In this document: piece after piece, positions 46,760 through 57,869 of the stretch
Position numbering within the stretch: position 1 is the first letter of the stretch
How the letters are laid out: the number at the start of each line of letters is the position of its first letter
NCBI RefSeq assembly: GCF_042186555.1
Contig: NC_133332.1
Coordinates: 120,769,375 to 120,833,374 of the forward strand
DNA length: 64,000 nucleotides
DNA from: Aquarana catesbeiana
Taxonomy: Eukaryota; Chordata; Amphibia; Anura; Ranidae
Direction of reading: 5' to 3'
Notes under the pieces: model-generated
Databases searched by the model: none
What the model saw: the letters and a program-made list of their open reading frames with translations, nothing else
Told to the model about the DNA's origin: nothing
Translations under genes and position numbers: made by a program

Positions 46760-49700
46760 AAATGAGCAAGACAAATACTAAAAAATCACAAAAACAAGAA
46801 AAAAGAGATATAAACATGTAATGAATATAGTCGGGTGACACGACTTATATCATGCACCATGCACCGAAAGTTAGTAATTGGCGCAAAGGTGTCATATTGC
46901 AACTAATGAATCAAACAGTGTCTAGTAGGTGGATCGAATGATTGATCCACCCGGACATAGAAGCATGAAAAAATAAAATAAAAATTGGTCAGCTAAAATG
47001 GCCAAAAAAAAGTAAATTAATAACTAACAAAGAAACAATACATCTAAAAAGATATAGACTAACAAAGGAACAATGCATCTAAAAAGATGTAGACACATCC
47101 TTCAAAATCCATCATCCAAAATGGTCTCTAGTTATTTAATCGGACCACCCCAAATAGGTTATTGCACATGAGGGCTCGAAGACTGACTGCCAAACACGTA
47201 CTCAATGAACTTATTACAGTAAACATAACCATCAATAAAAAGGATGTTCATCATGATCCTTGGCTTAGAGCTGTCCCTTTTGGCCAATTCATGAGGTTGA
47301 GACGCAACTGCACTGAGGTAGCTGTTTTTGACAAGCAGGCAGCTGTCTTGTCAAACAGATTTGTTGAAAAGGGATATGATCCACGAACACTGTCCCAGAC
47401 CTTGGATAAGGTGAGACAGATGGACAGGCCATCACTGTTGGTGGATAAACCACATCAGTTGATGGATAAGAAAGTATCTTTACCCTTTATTACCACATAC
47501 TCAGTACAATCACATACAATTAAAAGATTAATTCAAAAACATTGGCATTTACTTGGTAACGACCAGGTCCTGAGGGGCTTATTGCCAGACAAGCCACAGG
47601 TAGTCTTCAAGGGGGCTTCCTCTCTTGATAACAGAATTGCCCCTAGTTTTCAGGATCACCCAAGGGAGCACAGACACTTTTTTCAAAACCTTACTGGCTA
47701 TTACCGGTGTAAAATGTCAAGTCTGTTCCCTCAATAGCTGTAGAGACAGAAAGATCTGTGAATTTGTCTCTACTAGCACCTCACGTTCTTTCCAAGTTAA
47801 ACCCTTTATTACTTGTTCCTCTGAGGGAGTTGTGTACCTCATCCAATGCCCTTGTGGGCTACAATACGTGGGGAGGACCAAAAGGGCTCTCCAGGTTAGA
47901 CTAAATGAGCATATTGGTAACATCAGAAGGGGGTTCAAGAACCACTCAGTTTCCAGACATTACGATGAGGTACACCAGAGGGACCCCTCCAATACACTTT
48001 ATATGGGGATAGACAAATATACACCCCATTGGAGGGGCAGTTCATTGGTTAGGGAAATTTCTAAATTAGAAATGTCCTGGGTATACCATCTTAAAACCTT
48101 TGTGCCCTTCAGCTTGAGCGTAGACGTTGACGTCAATGCATTCATTAACAATTCTTGAAATGCTGACTTGAACCATCACGCACGTACACTCATCAATTTA
48201 ACTTTTTGAGCTATATGAGTTTGGCTGCTTTTATCGATTTTTATTGATGGTTATGTTTACTGCAATAAGTTCATTGTGTACGTGTTTGGCAGTCGGTCTT
48301 CGTTTCGAGCCCTCGTGTGCAATAATTGGTCCGATTAAATAACTAGAGACCATTTTGGATGATGGATTTTAAAGGATGTGTCTACATCTTTTTAGATGCA
48401 TTGTTCCTTTGTTAGTTATTAATTTACATTTTTTTTGGCCATTTTAGCTGACCAATTTTTATTTTATTTTTTCATGCCTCTTTGTCCGGGGTGGATAAAT
48501 CATTCGATCCACCTACTGGACACTGTTTGATTCATTAGTTGCAGCATGACACCTTTGCGCCAATTACTAACTTTCAGTGCATGGTGCATGATATAAGTCG
48601 TGTCACCCGACTATATTCATTACATGTTTATATCTCTTTTTTCTTATTTTTGTGATTTTTTTTTTTTAGTATTTGTCTTCCTCATTTCAGTTTTTATATA
48701 TATATACATTTTTAATTTTTTTTCGGTTTTAGGTTCTTGGAGCGCTCCAGTTTATAATGAAGTATATCATCCCCACCAGTTCATAGAACCCTGGGCGCCC
48801 TTAGTCAGTCTTGGGTTTTTCAGTTAGATTGACTCAAAATCTAAGTTGACCACTAGAGGTCGTCTGAGCCAAATTTAGGGGTGACACCTTGGACACACTG
48901 GAGTAAGTTGCGGTGGGTGGGGGGATGTTTTGCCATTGCGCTCGTCCCCCCTTTCTTAATATTTTCAATATATTTTTTAGTACATTTCACATTGACTTTG
49001 CACACCCGGTTTGGTTTAATTACTTGCTTCATGCATTCTTTCCGGTCTATGCTTTTAGCTGTACCTGAACGTTTGGATTCCATCCATATAGGGAGTATTG
49101 TTATTGTGCTATTGCGCATGTGTATATTCATGTGTCGGCTCGGAACGAGGCTTGACACTCTCTTTGTCTGTATTTTAGAGGTGACGCAGCGCGCCACCCG
49201 TGCCCCCGGACAACGTAAGTTATTACAAAATGCGTAGGGCGGAGCGACGCGCTGACGTCACCTCGTACTTCACTCGTTATCCACCAGGAACGGGCTGTCT
49301 GTTTTGTGCTCTGGCCGGCACAACAGACGTTCTGACTTTTTTACATCTATTTCTTGTAAGTGTTTTATCCTCTTTTTTTTAATAAACAATCGTTGATTTT
49401 ACACTATTGGAGCATTTATTCCCTCCTATGTACCACGACTTTTCCCCGCTGATCCGAGCCGCTGTAAGTGACTTCCTACCATCTGGTGTCTGCCTGCTGT
49501 TCCATGGAGCCGGTGTATAGCACAACACATGCCTTCCCTGATCCTCTGTAATGGGGGATCATGGTATTCCGATAAGGACGCATTCCTGTTGACTTATGGT
49601 GGTGGATTTCACATTATTTGAAGACATTAATCGTTTCACCAATCTCTTTATATCATTTTTTCATATTTTGATGGACTTTAATCTAATTTATTATTCACTG

Positions 49701-49897
49701 GTGTTCATTGTAGCAATTTGTTCACTGTCCACTGATCATTGGATATTGTTAGTTCATCGAGCATTGGTCATCTGTTATTGCATACGTTAATTACAAATAA
49801 TATTTTTATTATTTTTCATGATCATTTGCATGATATATTATTTTTTTTTGTTCACTACTGGCTTTGGTTTTTATACACATGCCACATCTATCACATA
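45526..49897. repeat. Giant inverted repeat, 1.7-kb arms around a 1-kb spacer
   Basis: The left arm 45,526-47,234 and right arm 48,238-49,897 pair along their length, for example GATAGATGTGGCATGTGTAT versus ATACACATGCCACATCTATC at the outside. At the inside AACATAACCATCAATAAAA (47,221) pairs with its complement near 48,238. Mismatches are scattered and indels sit mainly at simple repeats such as the (TA)n at 46,715-46,755. Both arms keep one 76-codon open frame in mirrored orientation. Confidence 0.9.
47162..48158 (+). pseudogene. Penelope RT C-terminus and GIY-YIG endonuclease
   Basis: Penelope proteins fuse a telomerase-like RT with a GIY-YIG nuclease that nicks the target. The first part contains VPFGQFMRLRRNC and RFVEKGYDPRTL, typical of the post-RT region. 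Near 47,712 two bases appear lost in the Cys pair preceding the linker (frame changes to CQVCSLN). The nuclease domain follows: GVVYLIQCPCGLQYVGRTKR, LNEHIGNIRRG, and the final segment VREISKLEMSWVYHLKTF. The stop is at 48,156-48,158. The Met at 47,162 lies in the inverted arm and is not a native start. Confidence 0.82.
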
Positions 49898-50235
49898 ACT
49901 TTTTAGCTGACAGCCGCGGGAGGGAGAGAAGGAGAAGCGGCTATCAGCTAAAAATCTATACAAAGGAGATCAGTGATCACAGCTGATCCTCACCACACGG
50001 ATCATTCCTGGGAGGCGCTTGCGGGTGTGGGGGACCCACCGCAGAAATGCGGGAGTCTCCCGCACCTTCCGGAAGACTTGAGATGTCTGGGATGGTCACT
50101 TTTAAGCTCCCTGTGAGCTTCCATGCTGTAATCCCGCACAGGTTCTTGAGAATCAAGGGTCAGCTCTTCCAGATCGGGCCCATTTCAAAAAGCTACTATA
50201 CGAAGATAAAAGGTACCCAAGCCTCGTAAAGAAGT

Positions 50236-50825
50236 TTAACCGCTTTCCGACCGCCTCACGCAGATATACTGCAGCAGAAGGGCATGTACAGGCAGATTAA
50301 CGTACCTGTAAGTTGCCCTTTAAGAGGCGGCTTGTGGGCACGCGCCCATCGGGAGTTCCGTGAGCGTGATCGCGGGTACTGCAAACTCTATGTCCTCGGG
50401 GATACCCACGATCGCCTCACGGAGAGGAAGAACGGGGAAATGCTAATGTAAACAAGCATTTCCCCGTTCTGCCTAGTGACACTGATACTGATCACAGCTC
50501 CCTGTAATCAGGAGCGGTGATCAGTGTCGTGACACACACAGCCCCTCCCCCCCACAGTTAGAATCAGTCCCTAGGGCACACTTAACCCCTACAGCGCCAC
50601 CTAGTGGTTAACCCATTCACTGCCAGTCACATTTACACAGTAATCAATGCATTTTTAATTGCACTGATCGCTGTATAAATGTGGTCCCAAAATCGCACCA
50701 AAAGTGTCCGATCTGTCTGCCACGTCGCACGACCTTGCAATTGTCAGTTAAAGCGACGCAGTGCCGAATCACAAAAAATGCTCTGGTCTTTGGCCAGCCA
50801 AATGGTCCGGGGCTTAAGTGGTTAA
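50236..50825 (-). mobile_element. TTAACCACTT-family element (0.59 kb)
   Basis: TTAACCGCTTTCCGACCGCC at the left and CGGGGCTTAAGTGGTTAA at the right, TTAA on both sides. The order of internal blocks (AAAGCGACGCAGTGCCGAAT, GGTGGTATT-free deletion) is reversed relative to the 38.6-kb copy. Inserted within DIRS 2, just upstream of its RNase H remnant. Confidence 0.75.
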
Positions 50826-51330
50826 AGGGCCTCTCGCTGAATTATTGGGCAGCAAGGTTACAGGGTCACCTGGTAAGGGTGCAAACTGACAATGCCATGG
50901 CTGTGGCCTATGTCAACCACCAGGGCGGCACCAGGAGTCATCTGGCTCACATGGAGGTCAGTCATGTGCTGTCCTGGGCAGAAAAGCATGTGCCAGTGCT
51001 GTCTGCAGTCTACATTCCAGGGATAGAGAACTGGAAGGCGGACTATCTCAGCTGCCAACAGATACATCCAGGAGAATGGTCTCTGCACCCACAAGTGTTT
51101 ATGCAGATTTGCCAGCGTTGGGGCACACCGGATGTAGATCTGTTGGCATCCAGGTTCAACTGCAAGCTTCAGCAGTTTGTATCCAGAGCAAGAGATCCCC
51201 TTACGATCGGGATAGATGCACTGGTAGTTCCCTGGGCTCAGTTCTCCCTAATCTATACTTCCCCCCGATTCCTCTTCTGCCACATCTTTTGCGCAGGATC
51301 CCAGAGGAGATGACATCAGACATTTTGTAG
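50826..51330 (+). pseudogene. DIRS 2 RNase H remnant
   Basis: The RNase H part of a DIRS pol removes RNA from the hybrid. The reading includes NYWAARLQGHLVRVQTDNAM, VAYVNHQGGTRS, VYIPGIENWKADYLS and WSLHPQVFMQICQRWGTPDV, then DLLASRFN. These are the conserved blocks linking RNase H to the methyltransferase/recombinase part in amphibian DIRS. A frameshift at about 51,260 moves the frame (RFLFCHIF to IPLLPHLLRRIPEEM). The start is lost to the upstream TTAA element. Confidence 0.82.
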
Positions 51331-51391
51331 CTCCGGTCTGGACCAGGAGGGCCTGGTACCCGGAGATAATGAGATTAGCAGTAGACGAGCC

Positions 51392-51870
51392 TTGGACACT
51401 TTCACTCCAGCTCGATCTACTGTCACAGGGGCCTATATTCCACCTGAATTTACACTTGCTGAATTTGACGGCATGGCTATTGAAGCCAGGATGCTAGGAG
51501 ATCATGGTATCTCAGGACCAGTGATGTCTACATTGGTAAATGCCAGAAAGGTGGCCACCAGGAAGTACTATCACAGGGTTTGGAAGGCCTACATTGCTTG
51601 GTGTGAGGCCAGATGTTGGCATCTTCGCAAGTACTTGGTGGAAAGGATTGTCTGCTTTCTTCAGTCAGACTTAGAAAAGAAATTAGCCTTGACAACAATT
51701 AAGGGGTAGGTTTTGGCCTTATCAGTGTACTTACAGAAGCCTTTGGCTTCACATTCCCTGATCTGAACTTTTCTTCAAGGAGTTACTCATTTATTGCCTC
51801 CCGTGAAGATTCCTCTTTGTCCTTGGGATTTGAAATTGGTTCTGTTGGTGCTATGGGAGCAACCTTTTGA
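51392..51870 (+). pseudogene. DIRS 2 tyrosine recombinase N-terminal part
   Basis: The frame from 51,392 includes a basic, Trp-rich segment ARKVATRKYYHRVWKAYIAW and FLQSDLEKKLALTTIKG, as in the core-binding N-terminal domain of DIRS recombinases. A stop (about 51,707) is followed by readable sequence in the same region: LQGVTHLLPP and CPWDLKLVL. The catalytic Arg/His/Tyr part is absent, replaced at about 51,880 by another repeat. Confidence 0.72.
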
Positions 51871-51879
51871 ATAGGGATT

Positions 51880-53590
51880 GGCCGAATGGACCCCTGTTCA
51901 GTTTGCACCAGAACTTTCGAACACAGCGAAAGTTGGGATCTGAATAACAAACTGCATTAAAGTCAATGGGACCCGAACGTCAAAAATCAAAAGTGCCCAT
52001 TTTGAAGGTTTATATGCAAGTAATTGGGCATACAATGGTTATAGGGGTCTGGGTCCTGCCCTGGGGGACATGTCTCAATAAAAAAAAAGTTTGTGAAAAA
52101 CGTCATTTTTAAATGAGCGGTGATTTTTTGATTTTTAAAGTGAAAGCATACAAATGAAACATTCCTTCCAATATAGTACCTGGGGGATCCCCTCAATCTA
52201 CCTGTGAAGTGGCAGATCTGTACCATGTCTAGAATCTGCTGCAGCAATAATTGCATTTATAAAGCCCAAAAAAATGAAATTTTCCCTGCAACAGCTGGGG
52301 AGCCAGTGTGTATGATGAGGCCACAATGTAGTGCACTGGGAACAAGATTAGAGATTTTTTGGATATAATTCTGGTGTCACTTTGACTTTGGATAGAAGTA
52401 ATGGGTGCATAAAAATTGGTCTTTGGGTGTCGGTGGTGCCTTCCCACCGTAACCCTATAGAGGTAATCTTGATGAAAGCAAGAATTGGCCTTGCTGTAAA
52501 AAATGCAATGCTATGCACCTGTCAAACAGGTGCCGAAAAATTGGTCTTTGGGTGTCAGCGATGGCAGCGCATTCAGACCCAGTGCTGATTACTTTATGGG
52601 GCTGATGGGCTCATGCACAAGAGGGCCAGCATTGTTTGTTACAAATTGGCTCGGGTGTGTTTAAAATCCCATATGACCGATCCCACCAGGAAGTCGACAT
52701 TGCACACGGCCAATCACAGGCAGTGCAACATTTCCTAGTCCGCAGCTGCACAGACCGGGAAATGTCTCGCTGCCTGTGATTAGCAGTGTGCAGTGTCGGT
52801 TTCCTGGCGGGATTGGTCATGTGGGATTTCAAATACACCCAAGCCCATCTCTAATGGTTGTAGACAGTTGAGCTCCCTGCAGGTTGCTTAGCATCAGTGG
52901 AGCCTTTTTTGACATGCTGATCGGGATGCCATCCAGGTGATGCTCCTAGTCAAACTGTAGATATATATGTGATTGTTCTCTTGATTCTAATAAACACTGT
53001 GTTTATTAGATCTGACTGGGAACATCACCTGGATCACAGCCCAATCAGAATGTCAACAGAGAAGGTTTTACTGCTGCTAGGTGACCAGCTGGGGGCTCAG
53101 CTCTCTACAACCAATAGTGCCAGCCTTCCCCTGCATGCACCCACAGTGTCACCAGCACTAGGTTCTAGTAGACTGACGCCGCTGCCAATGAGACAGACGC
53201 CCGAAGAACGCTGTCAATAGCAGGGGCAGGACAGCAAGAGGAGGCTGGGGAACTCCACAGTGACAGAACGCCATGGCCCGGTTGCAAGTGCTACCTTTGC
53301 AACCCTGGTAGTTCTCCCACTGCTTTGGACCTTTATATTTTCCTGTTGTGTTGGTGACATATCTCTTGTTTTATGCCACCCTGGGGGACCCTAATACAAT
53401 AGGAAGGGGGCTCACTGCAGAACGTGTGAAAGGGTCCCATTGTGGTGTCATAATAAAGGGCCCTGCAACAGAAGTAAAGGGCCGCAGGATATATATATAA
53501 TTGCGTTTTATAGTTGCTCCCCCTACATTTTTCCCTGTCTCCCCATGTGCCCCCCAAATGTGAAAGCTGGAGACACCACTGCCAGGTAGT
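51880..53590. repeat. Unclassified repeats with two large palindromes
   Basis: Contains a repeat around 51,880-52,640 (AAAGTCAATGGGACCCGAAC and two copies of AAAAATTGGTCTTTGGGTGT). A palindrome lies at 52,647-52,846 with arms of about 95 bp (GGCTCGGGTGTGTTTAAAAT ... ATTTCAAATACACCCAAGCC). Another lies at 52,910-53,058, centred on TCTAATAAACACTGTGTTTATTAGA-type sequence. 53,060-53,590 shows no clear structure. Probably one or more non-autonomous elements inside DIRS 2. Confidence 0.6.
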
Positions 53591-53644
53591 TATGTATTTG
53601 GCTGCTCTGTGTCCCGTGATGTACAAGAGAGCGCATTGGATTTA

Positions 53645-53687
<43 letters not shown>

Positions 53688-54006
53688 CCAGTAAGACGTA
53701 TTACAAGGAAAAAAAATGGATTATTTCTTCATACTTTCTTCATACTTTCTTCGTATAAACTGTAAAATTCATTTCTTTGAGTACATCACGGGACACAGAG
53801 CTCCCTCTCCTCCCTTTTTGGGAGTTCATTGCTTACTACAAAACTGGAGGACTTCCTGTATGGGAGGTATTATATAGAGGGGGGTTTCCTGTTTTGGTTA
53901 TTCTACCAGTGTCCATTCACCTAAAGGTGTCATATAACCCAGATAGTAATGTATATGGTTTCTCTGTGTCCCGTGATGTACTCAAAGAAATGGATTTTAC
54001 AGGTAA
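53590..54006. repeat. DIRS 2 internal complementary region and right inverted repeat
   Basis: 53,595-53,625 (CTCTGTGTCCCGTGATGTAC) is complementary to the left end. 53,770-53,800 (TTCTTTGAGTACATCACGGG) is complementary to the right end at 53,960-53,990. A (TA)n stretch (53,648-53,685) separates the two. The 53,772-53,990 part is by itself a 215-bp foldback. The layout parallels DIRS 1 at 38,320-38,604. Confidence 0.7.
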
Positions 54007-54056
54007 ATATGAAGAGAAAATTCAATTTTTTTCCTTGTTGGATACATCTTACTGGA

Positions 54057-54093
54057 TTTTATATATATATATATATGTGTATATATATATATA

Positions 54094-54152
<59 letters not shown>
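54057..54152. repeat. (TA)n microsatellite
   Basis: About 45 TA units with TG interruptions. It corresponds to the (TA)n at 58,144-58,200 that follows copy B of the duplicated segment. Confidence 0.92.
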
Positions 54153-54154
<2 letters not shown>

Positions 54155-54179
54155 GCGCTAGGTGTAATTAACAAAATAC

Positions 54180-54658
54180 TTAAAGTGGTGTTCCGGCCAA
54201 AATTATACTTTTTAAATAAAAATATCCCTATAATACACAAGCTTAATGTATTCTAGTAAAGTTAGTCTATAAACTAAGGTCTGTTTTGTTAGTTTATAGC
54301 AGTAGTTTGTTATTTTATAAACTTACAGCAGGCCGTGGGCATCTGAAGCCAGAGTGTATTTCTTCCTGGATCTCATCCTTGCAGATCTCGCACATGCTCA
54401 GTGCAGCACAAGCAGTGTAATAGGTTTCAGGTCAGGTTTCCGGCAGTGTCAGAGGAAGTTGCCGCCCCTTCCCAGAAGGCATTGCAAACAGGAAATGATG
54501 CGATGGGCTGCGGCCAGGGAGGAGGAAGTGAAAAATGAATACAGCAGATATACAGTAGGTGCTGAGAAAAAAAATTTAAAAATATCCAATTCGTTTACAG
54601 TGCACAGTTTAGTGAGGGATGCTGAAGAGTTGTAAAAGTGGGTGGAACTCCACTTTAA
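54180..54658. mobile_element. TTAA-flanked MITE, 0.48 kb
   Basis: Ends TTAAAGTGGTGTTCC and GGAACTCCACTTTAA (one mismatch), with TTAA as probable target site. A T2/Kolobok-like or piggyBac-like MITE. Open frames within show no known domain. Confidence 0.72.
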
Positions 54659-54826
54659 ATCTTTGATATTATCAACAGCTGCACTCAATGTATTGCATGT
54701 ATCAATACCAAAACACATATAAAAAGAAAAGATGTTGCGCTGTCATTAAAAAATGCTTAATTATAACCACACAAAAATAATTAAATTATGTGCTGTCATA
54801 ACATCAATAACCATAAAGTGCATATA

Positions 54827-56419
54827 CAGTATCTCACAAAAGTGAGCACATCTCTCACATTTTTGTAAATATTTTATTATATCTTTTCATGTGACAACAC
54901 TGAAGAAATGACACTTTGCTACAATGTAAAGTAGTGAGTGTACAGCTTGTATAACAGTGTAAATTTGCTGTCCCCTCAAAATAACTCAACACACAGCCAT
55001 GTCTAAACCTCTGGAAAAAAAATGAGTACGCCCCTAAGTGAAAATGTCCAAATTGGGCCCAAAGTGTCAATATTTTGTGTGGCCTCCATTATTTTCCAGC
55101 ACTGCCTTAACCATCTTGGGCATGGAGTTCATCAGAGCTTCACAGGTTGCCACTGGAGTCCTCTTCCACTACTCCATGACAACATCACGGAGCTGGTGGA
55201 TGTTAGAGACCTTGCGCTCCTCCACCTTCCATTTGAGGATGCCCCGCAGATGCTCAATAGGAGTTAGGTTTGGAGACATGCTTGGCCAGTCCATCACCTT
55301 TACCCTCAGCAGCTTTAACAAGGCAGTGGTCATCTTGGAGGTGTGTTTGGTTTTGTTATCATGTTGGAATACTGCCCTGCGGCCCAGTCTCCGAAGGGAG
55401 GGGGATCAGGCTCTGCTTCAGTATGCCACAGTACATGTTGGCATTCATAGTTCCCTCAATGAACTGTGGCTCCCCAGTGCCGGCAGCACTCATGCAGCCC
55501 CAGACCATGACACTCCAACCACCATGCTTGATTGTAGGCAAGACACACTTGTCTTTGTACTCCTCACCTGATTGCTGCCACACACGCTTGACACTATCTG
55601 TTCCAGTAATCCATGCTCTTAGTCTGCTTATCTTCAGCAAACTGTTTGTGGGCTTTCTTGTGCATCATCTTTAGAAGAGGCTTCCTTCTGGGATGAAGCC
55701 ATGCAGACCAATTTGCTGCAGTGTGCGGCGTATGGTCTGAGCACTGACAGGCTGACCCCCCCACCCCTTCAACCTATGCAGTAATGCGGACAGCACTCAT
55801 ACATCTATTTCCCAAAGACAGCTTCTGGATATGACGCTGAGCATGTGCACTCAACTTCTTTGGTCGACCGTGGCAAGGCCTGTTCTGAGTGGAACCTGTC
55901 CTGTTAAACCGCTGTATGGTCTTGGCCACCATGCTGCGGCTCAGTTTCAGGGTCTTGGCAATCTTCTTATAGCCTAGGCCATCTTTATGTAGAGCAAAAA
56001 TTCTTTTTTTCAGATCCTCAGAGAGTTCTTTGCCATGAGGTGCCATGTTGAACTTCCAGTGACCAGTATGAGAGAGTGAGAGCAATAACACCAAATTTAA
56101 CACACCTGCTCCCCATTCACACCTGAGACCTTGTAACACTAATGAGTCACATGACACCAGGGAGGTAAAATGGCTAATTGGGCCCAATTTGAACATTTTC
56201 ACTTAGGGGGTGTACTCACTTTTGTTGCCAGCGGTTTAGACATTAATGGCTGTGTGTGGAGTTATTTTGAGGGGACAGCAAATTTACACTGTTATACAAG
56301 CTGTACACTTACTACTTTACATTGTAGCAAAGTGTCATTTCTTCAGTGTTGTCACATGAAAAGATATAATAAAATATCTACAAAAATGTGAGCGGTGTAC
56401 TCACTTTTGTAAGATACTG
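54827..56419 (-). mobile_element. Tc1/mariner element, complete ends (1593 bp)
   Basis: CAGTATCTCACAAAAGTGAG at the left and CTCACTTTTGTAAGATACTG at the right (one mismatch), flanked by TA. One minus-strand transposase. It is inserted in an unclassified repeat whose halves lie at 54,662-54,826 and 56,421-56,970. Confidence 0.92.
55067..56046 (-). pseudogene. Tc1 transposase, broken, first catalytic Asp deleted
   Basis: Reads from MAPHGKELSEDLKKRI (start at 56,046) through the HTH YKKIAKTLKLSRSMVAKTI and GRPKKLSAHAQRHI. Stops and shifts follow near 55,774. The block with the first catalytic Asp (usually WSDETK) is missing near 55,600, where SMDYWN runs directly into a segment like TDSVKRVWQQ. 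Then VLPTIKHGGWSVMVWGC, a second Asp in QHDN (about 55,350), and PNLTPIEHLRGILK with the Glu (about 55,260). It ends GGHTKY at 55,067-55,069. About 326 codons compared with about 340 in intact members. Inactive. Confidence 0.85.
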
Positions 56420-56420
56420 T

Positions 56421-56970
56421 AAGTGTTTATAAATTCATAGAAAACAATCCATCATACATATATACCACAAAAAAATCATCAAATTGATAATACAAATAAT
56501 TTAAAAATGAAATTCATAAAGTTCATGCTGTCATGCAAGAAATATTGTGCAAAATCCAAAAGTATTATACATAATCCCAACTGCAGTGTTGGAGTTGGTG
56601 TTCGAATGGTGATCCACATGTGTATTTCCTATTTCATTAGTGCTCCAGGTGATCACCCAATCGTGCTCCACGCCGATGCAAAAAATGGCCTCTTACCAAA
56701 TATTAAGACCTTACAGGGTCTGACCTTGCTTCAGTGAGAACACCCCTCACTGTGTGTGTGGAACGCAACTCCCCTTCAGAAAAGCCCATGTAGTGATTGG
56801 TCCCTTAGTAGGGATCTCTGGATCCTTCGGCAAATCAATTGTCACACCAACCCATATAGGGCAAGGCACGTGTGAAGAGGGAGAAAAATGCTCATTGCGC
56901 AACGTCCATAAAAAATATACATTATCAAAAATAGAGCATATACTCACAAGTCTAATGAAACAAAAGGCAT
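56421..56970. repeat. Unclassified repeat, right half, split by the Tc1
   Basis: Together with 54,662-54,826 this forms the host of the Tc1 insertion (TA target). AT-rich at the start, with CAGGTGATCACCCAATCGTG and GGGATCTCTGGATCC motifs later. Open frames have no recognised domain. It resembles the non-coding terminal sequences of frog retroelements but the class is not resolved. Confidence 0.35.
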
Positions 56971-57454
56971 TCAAGTGATAGTAAAGTCTTGTTTTTTTAA
57001 AGTTAAAAATAACAAACCTGTTATACTTACCTGCCCTGTGCAGTGAATTTGCACAGAGAAGTCCGGATCCTCCTCTTCTTGGGTCCCTCTTCAGTGCTCC
57101 TGGCCCCTCCCTTCTGTAGAGTGCCCCCACAGCAAGCAGCTTGCTATGGGGGCATCCAAGCCAAGTTGCAACTCCCTGTGTCCATTCAGACACAGAGCCG
57201 TGGCCCAGCCCTGCCCCCTTCTCTCCTCATTGGCTGGCTGACCTTGATTGACAGCAGCGGGAGCCAATGGTGCTGCTGTCTCAGCCAGTGAGGGGATTTC
57301 TGGGCATCCGAGACACTCTTACAACATCGCTAGATCTAGATGGGGCTCAGGTAAGTATTAGAGGGGCTGAGAGGGGCCGCTGCGCACAGAAGACTTTTTA
57401 TCTTAATGCATAGAATGCATTAAGATAAACCTTCTGCCTTAACAATCACTTTCA
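56971..57454 (+). mobile_element. MITE, 0.48 kb, related to the one at 235-749
   Basis: Ends TCAAGTGATAGTAAAGTC and complement-like AACAATCACTTTCAG. It shares AACAAACCTGTTATACTTACC and a GTGCAG...CTGCACAG-type hairpin with the minus strand of the 235-749 MITE, plus a terminal hairpin TTAATGCATAGAATGCATTAA (57,394-57,414). No ORF. Confidence 0.6.
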
Positions 57455-57706
57455 GTACATAATACAGCGTTCCGTTGGGCATGCTGATGTCACCGCCCAA
57501 CGTACATTTCGTCGTAAGAAACGTCATCACTGGAGCAATGGAGATGATGAGTATAAACATTTTTTTCATAGCTAGGAACCTTTTTTATTCCATGACATAG
57601 TCTGTTTAGGTCCCTGCAGAGTGCTTAGGTCCAGTATCAAGATCAGCTGTTTTGCATCCACACCTTCCTAATTTGTTCATAATGTGTTTTTTTTTTCCCA
57701 TTTCAG

Positions 57707-57751
57707 CCAGTGTGACAGTAATACTATCCTCTCCCAAAACAACAACTATCA
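57707..57751 (+). CDS. Putative exon B1 of a mucin-like host gene
   Basis: Paralogue of exon A1 with the same 45-nt length and phase, acceptor CCCATTTCAG, donor GTGAGT. Encodes SVTVILSSPKTTTI. The Asn of the glycosylation sequon in A1 is Ser here and a Pro is Leu. The stronger poly-pyrimidine acceptor and the intact donor argue against neutral decay, but the sample is small. Confidence 0.55.
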
Positions 57752-57869
57752 GTGAGTGAATTTTACTTTTTGTCAGTATTTTATTTATTTTATTGCTAAG
57801 GACATTTTTTGCAGCTATTCCTTCCACGCCTAAATAGTTCATGTATCTCATTTCTCATATCTATTTCAG

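Larger units (their letters stand above)
45316..49898 (+). mobile_element. Penelope-like element 1 (4.6 kb) with inverted arms
   Basis: Flanked by a 10-bp target duplication CTTTTTAGCT (45,306-45,315 and 49,899-49,908). A plus-strand frame (47,162-48,158) encodes the end of a Penelope RT and a GIY-YIG endonuclease. The 5' part (45,526-47,234) is an inverted copy of the 3' part (48,238-49,897), leaving about 1 kb of unique coding spacer. PLEs are known to form terminal repeats in inverted orientation. It is 5'-truncated, since most of the RT is absent. Confidence 0.82.
44376..50095. mobile_element. Unclassified TIR element, interrupted by a PLE
   Basis: The left end GCAGACATCCCAACCTGCAG and right end AGACTTGAGATGTCTGGGAT are imperfect inverted complements. 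Inner sequence left of the PLE (44,545-44,950) shares blocks with the repeat at 20,640-20,930, and a 38-bp minisatellite lies at 45,040-45,240. Without the PLE it is about 1.1 kb. No coding sequence is legible. Confidence 0.5.
44205..54026 (+). mobile_element. DIRS-type retrotransposon 2, with several nested insertions
   Basis: The left inverted repeat starts near 44,210 (GTACATCACGGGACACAGAG ... CCTTTAGGTGAATGGACAC). The complementary right repeat ends near 54,006 (CTGTGTCCCGTGATGTAC). An internal complementary region with both end types lies at 53,590-53,810. RNase H and recombinase remnants read in plus orientation at 50,826-51,870. Its boundaries are confirmed by the unoccupied paralogous site in copy B at about 58,100. 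Nested elements: an unclassified TIR element (44,376-50,095), a PLE (45,316-49,898), and a TTAA element (50,236-50,825). Most of gag and RT is missing. Confidence 0.75.

Noticed and set aside
57018..57034. U1 snRNA-like sequence ATACTTACCTG
   Set aside because: Only an 11-bp match inside a MITE; the rest of the snRNA and its box elements are absent.
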